Below, piece after piece: positions 44,607 to 56,200 of a DNA stretch of 64,000 nucleotides (its first letter is position 1; each line of letters opens with the position of its first letter). This stretch comes from Mesorhabditis belari (Eukaryota; Nematoda; Chromadorea; Rhabditida; Rhabditidae). The notes under the pieces are model-generated. The model searched no databases. It was not told where the DNA came from and saw nothing but the letters and a program-made list of their open reading frames with translations. The stretch lies in assembly GCA_958450365.1 (NCBI GenBank), contig CAUEEP010000368.1, positions 1-64,000 on the forward strand, written 5' to 3'. The translations under genes were made by a program, and so were the position numbers.

Positions 44607-47600
44607 TCAAGCAATTTTCTGGTTCCGTTCCTCTGCTGTCTCACCGTCGAGAGTCGCCTGGTCTGCGTCGATTTTGGCCCAATTTTGAACTTCACCTAAA
44701 GTCATACATCGGCTTATCTTGTAAAGCTTCACCCTTTGGAAGAATATAAACCGTAAAGTACAGGGTGTTCAATAATTACCCGGTATTTTAAGTGTAACTC
44801 AGCACTCAGATATGCAATCATCTCACGCTTTGTTTTAATAGAAAATTTAAATATTTTTCTACGCTGGATTCTTAAGTTTGGCGAAATAACTTTTTCTGCC
44901 TTCTTTTATAGAACCTCAAAGTTAGCAGCCAGGATTGCCTGGAACTTGTTTTTGACGGCCTTTCATTCCAAGAAAACGCCAAAGATTGAGCATTTCTTTG
45001 AACGTTTTTGTTTTTGCAATAGATTTTAAACATTATCAAACAAATCGAAAGGTAATGTGACACTCAATTAGGTTCAACCATCAGCTTCAATGCATTTCTT
45101 CAGACGTTTTTGGAAGTTCTTAATGATGGTCGCGCATTGTTGAACGGTGATACTCTCCATGGGCTCCATGGGCCGGTGCTCAGTCTTGTTGAAGCGTGAA
45201 TCCGTTTTGCCCAAAATGATTTGCCGCCCAGGGCCCTAGCACATCCCGTAACACCTTTTGTTGATAGATCTGAGCGCTAATTTTCACATTTCGATCGATG
45301 AAAATCTTTCCGCTCTTGTGGAGTCCGAGAATCACTTGGCACCTCTGATTTTTACCCATCAACACGATTTCACCTGAAAAACAACAGTTATTCCAACAAT
45401 TCAATAATTAAAGATCAAAAAACATAAAACAGATCAAATAGACGACAAAACCACTGGCAAAACAACTTTTCTGACGCACCAAAAGCCAGTCCGGGAATTT
45501 TTGCGATATCCTGTACAGAACTTCAAAGTTGGCAATCAGGAGTTGCTTGGCGCGGCACTTGTTTTTGGCGGCTTTTCATTCCAAGAAAACGCCAAAGATT
45601 GAGCATTTCTTTGAACGTTTTTGTTTTTGCAATACATTATCAAACAAATCGAAGGGTAACGTGACACTGAATTAGGCCAAATTTTGCTATTTTTGGAATC
45701 TTGGTTTGGGTCTTGCTTCTAAGCATTGGCTTGTCAAAAGATGACCGAAATTTTTCATTTTTCAGTTTCTGTTAAATTTGGATCTTTAATTTTCAGATAA
45801 ATGTAACTTAATAAAATTAAATTTAGCGCTAAAAGCAAAATTTTGTTAAATCTTCCAAAAATAAGTGCCGCGCTGCAACAAATCTTCCAAAAACAAGTAC
45901 CGCACTGCAACAAATCTTCCAAAAACAAGTGCTACAGCAATTCCTAGCTGCCAACTTTGAGATTTTATTAGAAAAGGCAGAAAAGCTTTTTATCCAAACC
46001 TAAGAATCCACTGTAGAAAATTTTTAAATTAAATTTTCTATTAAAATAAAGCGTGAGATGATTTCATATCTGAGCGGTGAGTTACGCTTAAAATACCGAG
46101 TCCGGGTACTTGTTGAACACTCTGTATAAGATTTCAGATAACTTAATGCACTCGAGGTGGATAAAACTGGTATTTCTAAAACTTACAGTCGCCAAAAACA
46201 ATAAACAACGATCCAGCGATGATCTCGAGTGCCGCACCCATTCCAAACATAATGAAATACTTGTAGGAGAGATCCTGGAATGATTTGGTTAACGGAGATT
46301 GGCGAAAACTGATAAAGATCACTAAGATTTGTCTAATATTTTGCTGAAAAGATTAATAAGAACAAGATTTATCCAGGAAATATTAACTTTCTCCTAAAGA
46401 CTCACCAAATAGCTCAACAACGTCATCAACATCGGTGTGCCCAAATGTGCGATCATTCCCCAGCCCCTAGAATGATTTCAAAAATGCTCCTGAGATTTTA
46501 TTACCGATTAATTGACATCACAGTGCCTGTAAAACGAGGGCAGACAGAGAGCAAGGAGGTGAAATAACCGCCGACACCCGCTGGGAACAAGACTCCTGAA
46601 AGTAAGAAAATTGAGTTGTTCTTGCCATTTTTTATCAATTACGATTATAAATTACGGTAGAAATAACAAAATTCCATTTAAATTACGGTAACTGAAGTGA
46701 TTTATAGACTCTACCGTTCCCAATGCTCAGAAGTGGACTTGCTTCACGAGACAGATTAAAAAATCGGGTAGCCCAACTCCAAAAGCTTCATCTAGTCTCC
46801 AGAGTTTCGGATTTCAATGAACTTTTTTTTATTTAAAAGCCAAAATTTTAAGCTATCTAATGATATTAATCACTTCTATTCTTCTTTTGAAAAATGGGGT
46901 CAACAAAATGATCGAGACTTAACGAGGCAATTCTCGATAAGGATTGTCTCGTTCAGTTTCGATTAGGTTTTTGATCGACTTTTTCAAACGAAAAATGTAA
47001 GTGATTAATATCATTAGATAGCTTAAAATCTTGGCTTTTAAATAAAAAAAGTTCATTTGAATTCGATACTCTGGAGGCTAGATGAAGCTCTTGGAGTTGC
47101 GCGACCCATTTATCTCATTAATTCTCGTTAAGCAAGCCTTCAAGGCTTGTTGAAGAACCCAATTTTAAAGGAAAATACAATTTTTATGCTCAAAAGACTT
47201 ATAATCTTTCAGCTATTGTCTTGAAAATATCTCTTTCCACTTACCATATGATATCAAGAACGGGAGAACGAGATTTGGATGTTTCTCCGATGGAATCAAA
47301 TAAATCATCAACAGGGAAAACGCTGTGCCGAAGGAAGCTACAAGCTTTTTGTTTAAGCCAAAAAAACTAATCCACTCACAGATGGATTGAAAAACTTTTG
47401 TCGTCATTTGTTTACTCATAACTTTCTTCTTTTTGAGAAAATCAGCAAGCGCACCCCAAACGAGCCCCATCACAACGTAGAGTACGGCTGGGAGGGTTGT
47501 GTAGAGACCATTCTTAAAAAGAGAATAAGCAACTTGTTTTGATGTTACCTCTTTAATCGAGAAGCCCAAATTGTCTCTAAAGTACATTGGTAAAAAGAGC

Positions 47601-50600
47601 TGCATCGTGCTTTGCGTGAATTGGTACGCGATTTGACAAGAATAGTTGGCGAAAAGGGTGATGGAGAAGAAGAGTTTCGTCCATGGGAAGTTTTTAGGGC
47701 CCTAAAATAGTTAGATTCTAAATTTCTTGTAGTGTTGTATTAAGGTTGTAATGTTTAAGTTACAAAAAGAAAAACTCTTTACAAGTCAAGGCTTTGTATT
47801 AAACAATAGAAAGAAGATTAGGAAAATAAACTGTAAATCGATTGAAAGTAAGCTCAACCATTACAAAGGTAATCTGAATGAAGATTAGAGTAAATTGCCT
47901 AATAACTCAAATTTTAACTAATTATAAGCGAGAGAATATGCGTGTCTGTGGGTCTGTCTGTTCCGCTGTTTTAGAAAAAATAGCTGAACCGATCTGGCTG
48001 AAAGTTTGGCTATAGGTGTAAAATTTAATTTAATTTTAATAAATCAAGTTAGTTTTGGGGATTAGTGAGACCGTTTTTTGCAAAAAGCGAAACTACTAAA
48101 GCTCCTTTATATGCGTGGCCGAGTGATCTAAGGCGCCGAGTGATCTAAGGCGCCGAGTGATCTAAGGCGCCGAGTGATCTAAGGCGCCGAGTGATCTAAG
48201 GCGCCGAGTGATCTAAGGCGCCGAGTGATCTAAGGCGCCGAGTGATCTAAGGCGCCGAGTGATCTAAGGCGCCGAGTGATCTAAGGCGCCGAGTGATCTA
48301 AGGCGCCGAGTGATCTAAGGCGCCGAGTGATCTAAGGCGCCGAGTGATCTAAGGCGCCGAGTGATCTAAGGCGCCGAGTGATCTAAGGCGCCGAGTGATC
48401 TAAGGCGCCGAGTGATCTAAGGCGCCGAGTGATCTAAGGCGCCGAGTGATCTAAGGCGCCGAGTGATCTAAGGCGCCGAGTGATCTAAGGCGCCGAGTGA
48501 TCTAAGGCGCCGAGTGATCTAAGGCGCCGAGTGATCTAAGGCGCCGAGTGATCTAAGGCGCCGAGTGATCTAAGGCGCCGACTTTAAATCTGGCGCTGGA
48601 GAGAAGGTTGTTGGCTCGGCTCCCCTGCTGCTCAGAATGATTTTTTCGGCTTTGTTTTTTGATAGAAACTTTTTCCAAAGCTAGAACTAACAACATTTGG
48701 CAGAAAAATTGTAAAACTGCTCAGTTTGAAGATGAATAATGAAATTAAGAAAATCGGGGGTTTTATGGGGAAAACCTGGTCAACTGCAGTGAGTGCGAAG
48801 GTCAATTTTGTTAAATTTATTAGTTAAAATACTAAAAAGTTTACAAATCTGATTTGAACATAAAAAGTATAACCTTCATGGTTCTTTGAACTCCGTAGGG
48901 TCCCAGCCATCCAGCAGTTAATCTCCGGCTATACATTCCGAGTGCCCCTCCACGCCCCTTGAGTACCCCATTGCCAGAGGCATTTTGCATTTTCTTGACG
49001 TACAATTTACCAATTTCGCTGTTTTTGGTTTCATTGGATAGAGAAGAGTTAGACGCATCGAATAAAACCAAAAACAGCCCAATTGGTAAATTGTGCATCG
49101 AGAAAAACGCAAAATGCCTTTGGCAAGGAGGGAGAACACTCAGAATTTACGTCCGGCGCAGGCTAACTGCTGAATGTTCATATAAAGTGGAAGTGATCGC
49201 TTTGAATTTTAATCTCTCATTCTCATTGAAAGCCCAACATATTAGATAATTCGAAGGAACATACTTGACAAAACACTTAAGCAGATTAAGGCTCCATTAT
49301 AGACAAGTACTTGGCGACAACTTGACGACTTTATCATTTTGTTTATCTCATCCTTGCACTAATTTTGATGTATGTGAGCTTTGCTTTATGTTCTTTAATT
49401 GTCTTTGATTTATCATTCAATATCGTTACCGTAAACTCTGACCTTTTCCTCGTGGTTCCCCTTGACGCCACTATGAAAATCAATCTCTTTCTCCAAATAT
49501 TCCCTCTCTCGTTCCGAAATGAACCGGTTTGATGACGGATGATTTGAGACAAAGAAAATCCACAGTATTATATACAAAAAGGCTGCTATTGCTGAAATAG
49601 AGCTGGTTCAAGTAAACTAAACTTATCCCTTACAAAACGCATAAAAAGCTGACGGCCATCCGAGTGGTGTTGTGCAAAGGAAGGCAACGATCATTGGCAC
49701 CATTGAGCCGCCTAGCTAAATTTATAGATAATATTTCAGTTAAAGCTTTAAATTATTGAACATTTTGAATGTAAGCTTTGTAATTGTTGAACAAACCGCA
49801 TTCCCCATTGCATAAATAGATCCCAAAGTCGACTTCTCCATCGGAGGAAACCAGCGACTCGCCATCGCACTTGCCGCTGGGAAAATGAAACCCTAGATTT
49901 AACAGAACAATTATTTTGGGTTTGACACTGATTATATCTTAAGCTAATCTAATTTCAACCTCAAATTTCTTACCCCAGATATTCCCTGAATCGTTCTGCT
50001 CAAAAAGAAGCCCCAATAAGAATTCGACGCCAACAGAGGACCCAACGCTGTCATCATGGCTGCTCCGAGAATTCCCACTGAAGTTGTGTCAAGAGATTAT
50101 CATAGAATGAGATTATTGCAGAATCCTACGTGTAATGACGATCTTTGGCTGAAATCGATCGGCAACATAACCGGAGAGAAGAGTGGCAACGAGAGAACCG
50201 TAAGAAGAGGCTGAGAAAATCCACGATTGCTCGGTTGGACTCCAGTCGAGAGATCCCTAAATAAATAGAGCTCGTTAGAGCAAGTTGGATAGTTTTAGCC
50301 AAGTTTTAACAGTAATACTACCGTATTTTCTGATCCCTTATGAAGAGTTGTGTTGTATTTTTCGTGCAGCAAAGTAGAGTTTACCTAAATAGTTTGTACT
50401 TGCAACTTGAGCTGATTTGAGCTTTACTATAACCAAGTTCTAGCGGTTGTAAGTTAGACCAGAAACGAGGCTAAAGCCAAGCAAAGGCTCAGGCAAGGCT
50501 TTAGGTCTGGATCAGGTTTGCAAAGGCAAAACAGGGAATGTCAAAAGCCAGTCTTAAAGAAGCTAGACTTAAGTATGTATTACAACGGAAGGTCGACTGG

Positions 50601-51567
50601 CGACTGGCTGGCTAAAAGGTCGACTGGCTGAGCCGGCCAAATGCTATGTGACCTATACCATTCGACGCAGAATTTTATTCCGAATCTAGCGTATTCTCTC
50701 TAATAATAGTGCACCCTGAGCATTGCCTAAATTGCTCAAAATCTCGAGAACCGCTTATCAGAATCTATTGATGTGGGATGAGAAAATGTAGCTGACGATG
50801 AGATCTTGTGGGGGATTAGAGTGTTGAGCTTCTGCAAAAACTTCAAAAGCATAAAATAGTCATCAATTTGGCTCGGCGGGGTGCACCACTATTAGAGAGA
50901 ATACGGTATAATCCGTTTTTACTAAATGACAATCGGTCCGGAGTTATAAGCTTCTTAAGCTTCTCTGAAAATGTGATCATTTGGGTCTTAGCGGCCTTCT
51001 TGGGGACCGAATCAGTTGCAGTTGTGGCCGAGTGGTACAGCGTTCGTTCCCACAGACTCTCACAAGTTCGACCGCCACTTTGGATTTTTCTTTTGCTTTT
51101 TTCGAGAAGAACTGACTAGTGTTCTTTGTGGGCTCTTAACATATTTCTTGTTCTCACACGCTCAGCCAGGGGATCGAACTTGTGAGGTCTGACCGTGGAA
51201 ACGAAAGCTGGACCTGTACGACTGTACTTAATTGGGTCCGCAAGGAGGCCGCTAAAACCCAAATGACCATATTTTCAGAGTCCTAACAAAACTTTAGACG
51301 CTTATAACTCGGCTGCTTATAACGCGCATATCATTTGGTCAGCTCAGCCAGTTAGCCTTCTCTTGTAAGTCAAAATTTCTCCTTTGTACTTTTATTGCAT
51401 TCACTTGAACGTACCATGCAATGAATTCCAATTGTTAGGTTCAGTCTCATACAATGTGTAATTGTCAACGCTAACATCATCAGAATACATATTCGAAGAC
51501 GGTAGGAATGAAAAGAAAATACACGTGGCGCTTTTTTTCGATCAGATGGTGACACTTTCGTGGTCAT
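44607..51567 (-). CDS. Transporter 3: MFS anion transporter, SLC17 type
   Basis: Fourteen exons give 493 residues: 51567-51415, 50384-50322, 50256-50130, 50077-49974, 49892-49797, 49715-49634, 49591-49443, 47701-47549, 47512-47380, 47337-47245, 46595-46505, 46466-46406, 46274-46187, 44695-44607. Motifs: MRLNLTIGIHCM, VNST site, GYVADRFQPK, RWFPPMEKST, ISERERE, NFPWTKLFFS, and a DQATLDGETAEE tail. Compared with transporters 1 and 2 it has a shorter second exon, a longer exon 7 (149 against 137 bases) and an extra intron splitting exon 11 after codon SIN. Introns total over 5 kb and host a palindromic element, a tRNA-like satellite and a long-TIR element. Substrate unknown. Confidence 0.9.
44759..46126. 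mobile_element. 1.37-kb element with long terminal inverted repeats and a transposase remnant
   Basis: Ends TACAGGGTGTTCAATAATTA and TACAGAGTGTTCAACAAGTA. The inverted homology continues for about 120 bp (ATCTCACGCTTTGTTTTAAT). Between them, 45180-45404 on the minus strand encodes a DDE-type fragment (KSGKIFIDRNVKI, LGPWAANHFGQNG, FTLQQD) like Tc1/mariner-superfamily transposases. About 110 bp (CATTCCAAGAAAACGCCAAA...) is repeated directly at 44965 and 45577. In the last intron of transporter 3. Confidence 0.75.
46762..47107. mobile_element. Palindromic MITE-like element in intron 10 of transporter 3
   Basis: Arms of about 110 bp (CTCCAGAGTTTCGGATTTCA..., TTAAGCTATCTAATGATATT) lie inverted around a loop of about 120 bp. 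Confidence 0.75.
48105..48640 (+). ncRNA. tRNA-like gene whose D-arm is amplified 27-fold
   Basis: ATATGCGTG leads into GCCGAGTGATCTAAGGC, the D-arm and A-box of a class II (Leu/Ser-type) tRNA. After the array comes a tRNA-like remainder: (G)CCGACTTTAAATCTGGC, an anticodon-arm-like hairpin with loop CTTTAAA, an extra arm region, a weak B-box (GGCTCGGCTCC) and a T6 run near 48640. The loop would place TTA at the anticodon, which pairs with the stop codon UAA. One base seems lost from the anticodon stem. Likely a tRNA-derived pseudogene. Lies antisense in intron 7 of transporter 3. Confidence 0.5.
48118..48576 (+). repeat. 17-bp satellite: 27 identical tandem tRNA D-arms
   Basis: The unit GCCGAGTGATCTAAGGC is repeated exactly 27 times (459 bp) with no variant base seen by eye. 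Each unit carries GCC at one end and GGC at the other, so each can fold as a separate D-arm hairpin and each carries an A-box-like pol III motif. There are no spacers between units. Confidence 0.95.
48890..49175. mobile_element. Imperfect palindromic element in intron 7 of transporter 3
   Basis: GCATTTTGC, TACAATTTACCAAT, GCTGTTTTTGGTTT and neighbours at 48980-49035 recur as complements at 49060-49120. Confidence 0.6.
50590..51365. mobile_element. Palindromic element of about 775 bp carrying tRNA-like boxes in both arms
   Basis: Ends GACTGGCTGAGCCGGCCAAA and near-complement (51335-51360). Arms extend inward to about 51115/51160. Each arm contains TGGCCGAGTGGTACAGCG (A-box-like, 51027) and AAGTTCGACC (B-box-like, 51063) or the inverted equivalent, with T-runs after the plus-strand one. 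CGACGCAGAATTT near 50665 links it to 952-1614. Lies in intron 1 of transporter 3. Confidence 0.7.
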
Positions 51568-53244
51568 TTTTTTCTAAAGACAATTTGAACAAAGAACTAA
51601 CGAAACTGATAGGAAAAGAAAAAGGAAAAAGGAAAATTTTCTCAGCCACACATGGTTTTTGATCAATGCCTAGTTAGGGAAAGAAAGGATTTCTATTTCG
51701 AGAGAAAATAAAGATGAGTATGACAAGCATAATATGATATCACATGCTCGTAAAGTGATTTCTGATCGGTTTATTTTCGTAATAGGCTGTTGATCTCGAC
51801 AATCTCTAAAGATATAGTTTTATCAACGCAACAAAACTTTTACTTCTGAAAAAATGAAAACATAACTCTTTTTAGAGTTTGTTTCACTGTAATGCTTTTC
51901 CAAAACTTGTCACCTTTTGAAATCTCATTAGTTTTTAGTTAAATATCTATGTTTTATTTGATTTGAGATTTGCTGGGGTTTGAAAGATGAAAGTTCAAGA
52001 CAATGAAAGATCTCAGACACATATTGATTGAAGAAAACTGAAGAAAAACTGAAGGCAAGATTCCGTTATTGGGTTGGTCGATAAGTTCTGTCCAAATTGG
52101 AAGATGTAACCATTAAAAAGAATAAATCGAAACCTTCTCTTGCAATAAGTTTGCGCAATCAAGGATGATTCGACCTGCTCCTGAACTTGTAAGCCAAAAC
52201 AGACCAGTCCAGCCAGGTTAGGTTAGACCAAGTCAATCTAGATTCATGTCTGGTAAGCCGGGTTTGCATGAAAGTCATCCCCGTTCTGCATAATCAAAGA
52301 CCAAAGCCAAGACCAAGGATTCTGTCCGATGAGAAAACCGAATGAGACTGATGAGACACTGTTTTCGGCAAACCATACTTTCAATCAAACATTTCAATCA
52401 ATCGATGAAAAAAATTGATTGTGATAATCTGTTTATTCGGAAATCGCCTTTAAAATACGAGATCCTTGTGATCATTTCTCTCGAAAAATCTTCCCTTTCC
52501 TCGAAATTACGAGAAATTATTGTATTGTACACAAGTTTTCATAAGTGGAATCATTGAAAATACTTTGGATAAAGGAAAATAAGATCTATATAGAAAGAGA
52601 GTTGATCATAAATAGTTCTCCGAAAATCATCAACGATCGTTAGTTCACTAAATGGACGAAAAGTTTGGCAAAGAGAGGTGGTTGGACGTTTTTTTCTTTG
52701 TTGTGGCATTTGATGACCTTTCTTGGCTCATTTTCCATAAAATGATTATCATTGAAAAGGGAAATAAAGGAGAAAGTGCTTGTGTTTCGTGCTGTGATCT
52801 CACTTTTTCTCACTGACAATGAGATGATGCTGTGAATCTTTTTGAATATCACTTTACCTCACTATCAATGCCATTTGTATTATGAAACATTTCTTTCTTA
52901 TGAAAATATTACCTAAAATTCCTTTTCTTCGAAAATAGCCCTTAACATTACTAGAACTAGAACATTATCATACTGTAGCTAAAAATGGATAGAGCTTACT
53001 GTAGCTAAAAATGGATAGAGCTTACTGTAGCCAAAATGATTCTTAGAACATTTCTTATGCTTTTGTTAGGACACTTTGTACTCATCAAGTTCGGAAACGA
53101 AATTGTTTGTGGAATTTCTAAGAATTCTAGAAAATCTCCTTTAAAACAAGCCGATCATAAGCATTTTTAGATATTTGTGATTTTGTTTAAGTAAATTCTT
53201 TATTCAAATGCATTCAAGCAAAATCTTAACCGTATTCAAAAACC
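51568..53244. other. Spacer between transporters 3 and 4
   Basis: No gene seen. Contains an isolated mariner-like terminus TTGGGTTGGTCGATAAGTTC at 52069 with no partner, a 26-bp tandem (two full copies, 52971-53022, TACTGTAGCTAAAAATGGAT...), and the AATAAA of transporter 4 at 53204-53199. Confidence 0.5.
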
Positions 53245-56200
53245 CTATCTCGTTGATTTCTCCACCGTTTCCCCGTTTTCACCAATTTCCACACTGATTT
53301 GGTTTGAACTCGGCACGTGCTTTGCCCACTCTTGAATTTCCACTAAAAATTGATTTGAGGATTCTTATAAAGTTTAAAATTATAAGTTAAATTATCGGTT
53401 AAATTTTAGATTTGTAGATTTATTCAATTCTTTCTTGAAGGTTCTTTTGTTAAACTTACAATCTCCAAAAATCAAAAAGAGCACTCCGGCAAAAACTTGA
53501 AGAAAAGACGCCAATCCAAACAGAATCAAATATTTTGAAGACAAACCCTGAACAAAGATATTTTAATAAGATTTTAACTAGGGAGGGTACTAGATCACCG
53601 TGGAAACAAGATCTAGCTGAAACAAGATCCAGCTGATTTGAAACAAGATCTAGCTCATTCAATAGCAAATCGAATGGAGTTTCCAAATCTGTAATCAAAA
53701 TTAGCTGAATAGCCCGCAAATGCAAGATTTTTGGCCGGAAAGTTTGCCTTGTTTGCTACATAATAAAACTTAAACAAAATAGAGTGCCAACGCACTGTTT
53801 TCTAACCAAACTTTTTGATAAAAGAAGTGAATTTTAAAGAAAATTTGATAATCTAACAGTGCTGAAACAAAATGATGTAATCGCTGCTCCTAAAATGATT
53901 TAATAAAAAAGTGCATAAGAAAGGAAAAGAAAATACTATAAGAATTTGTGAAAATCAGAAATATCATTGTGAAAAATAAAAAGCAAAAAATGTTTAGCCA
54001 GTGGGGATTCGAACCCACCACAAAGAAGTGGAGTAGTTCCGTAGACCACCGCACTATCCACTACACCATGACCGTTAGCAAAAGAAGGCGCATAAATTCG
54101 AGTTTATACCAAAAACTATCTTTTCTTTGCGAGCTATTGCGCAGATTTTGATTACAGCTTCGGAATCCCCATTCGATTTCCTAACGATTGAGCTAGGTCT
54201 TGTCGCACGGTGACCTAGTACCTTTCCTTAGTAAGATTTGTAAGCCAAAAGGCTCATTGTCAAGTGTGCTTCTGACTTTGACAAATTGTCTAAAAACTAC
54301 CCTAGCTCTAAAACAACTAAATGCTAATAATAATCTCGAAAACTTTTCAAGGTGTGCCTGATTTTTTGAGTCAATAAATAGGAAAATGTACAATAAAAAA
54401 AGGAATATTTAGTACTATTCTGTTATACATCCCTTTTTTTACGCCAATTTAACCTACTTTAAAACCATTTGTTTAGATTAAGTTTAAGATATGTTTAGGT
54501 TAGAGTTTTGGATCAAGTTACCCAAGTTACACTACATTTGTAGATTAGATTATTATAAATCCAAAGTGATTAGGTCAATTGGAATGGGGATTTATAACAG
54601 AATAGTCACGAATATTTTTGAAGTGCTCTTTTTCATCAGTTAACCACTCACCAAATGACTCAAGAAGGTCATCAACATCGGAGTGCCCAAATGAGACGCC
54701 ATACCCCAGCCCCTATGGTTATATTGTTATATATTGTTGTTATTATTGTTGTTATTGTTGTTGTTATTGTTTTGAAATTTGATTTATATTTAGAATCAAC
54801 CTATTTATTGACATAACCGTTCCCGAGTATCGAGGACAAATCGATAACAAAGAGGTAAAGTAACCGCCTACACCGGCTGGGAAACAGAGTCCTGAAATTG
54901 TAAGATTTAGTTTTAAATTGAATAGATTTGAATGAGATCCTGTTAGTCTTATATTAGGTTGTTCGGATATAAACGAGCGTTTGCACTGCTTTTTAAGAGC
55001 TTCATTGACCCGATCAAGTTGCTGTTTGTAGAGGTCTGATGTGACTGTTTGGCCGGGTTGTAGAAGCTCAAAATACACAAGGACCTTGTTATTCCACCAT
55101 ACCAAGAGCATGACCTTTTTCCCATGAATGTCCGGTTTCACGGTCGGATTTGGCCGTTCTCCTGGTCCTAGTCATTTCCGTATTATCGAAATGGATCCAC
55201 TTCTCATCTCCAGTAACGAGAGAATCAAAAAAGCCATGATCTTTAGCGTGGCGGATGAGGATTCCGGCAATAGCGACCCGTGAAGCCTTGTTTGCACTGC
55301 TTAACTCGTGAGCACGCCATTTCCCGCATCAGACCGTCTTTCCAATGGCGTGGAGATGCTCATCAATAGTAGAATTTGAACATAGAAACTGTTGAGCAAG
55401 TTCACGCGTCGTTTGACATGGATCCGATTCGATTGTAGCCCTCAAAGTATCGTTGTCTACCGCTTAAGGTCGACGAGAGTGTTCATCATCCTCGAGACTT
55501 TCATCACCATTCCGAAAGCATGGGAACCAGGCTCGGCATCGGCTTTCGGACAATACATCATTCCCAAATGCTTTGACCAAATCTCAATGGGATTCTGCGT
55601 TTTGCCTAGTTTAAAGTCGTAAAGTAGGCAGACGCGAACTTGATATATTTGACGTCGGTCATCTAAAGCAAGAGAAAAGATCTTAAAAATAAGAAACTAT
55701 CTTTAAAAATATTCCAAATATGCACAAGATAGCATACTTTTAAATACAGAAAGACATGTTTTAAAAGCACAACAATAAGTTTAGCAACGCTTGTTTATAT
55801 CCGAACAACCTAATAATTAATAATTTTAACAACCACCAAGCTCGGTTCGTTATCAACTTACCATAAATAATCAAAAATGGTAAAGCTCGACCGGGAGTCT
55901 CGACAGTTGGCAAGAAATAGAGCATCATCATTGCAAAAGCTGTCCCGAAACAATCTGAATATCAAATTTATATCTTTGCTTTGTTAACGGAATACCAATT
56001 GTCTGGCAAACTTTGCCGCAAGTCTTCGGAGATAAAATCTTCTTATTCTTCATAAAATCAGCTACAAGTCCCCATACAAAACCCATGACAACGTTGAGAA
56101 CAAATGGAAGAGTTGTGTAATATCCATTCTAAAATAAATAGTAAATCGTTATCTTTTCCAGTACCTCTTTGATTGAGAAACCTAAGTGATCTCGGAAAAA

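Noticed and set aside
48118..48576. CRISPR-like array
   Set aside because: Units are contiguous and identical with no spacers, and the setting is a nematode intron.
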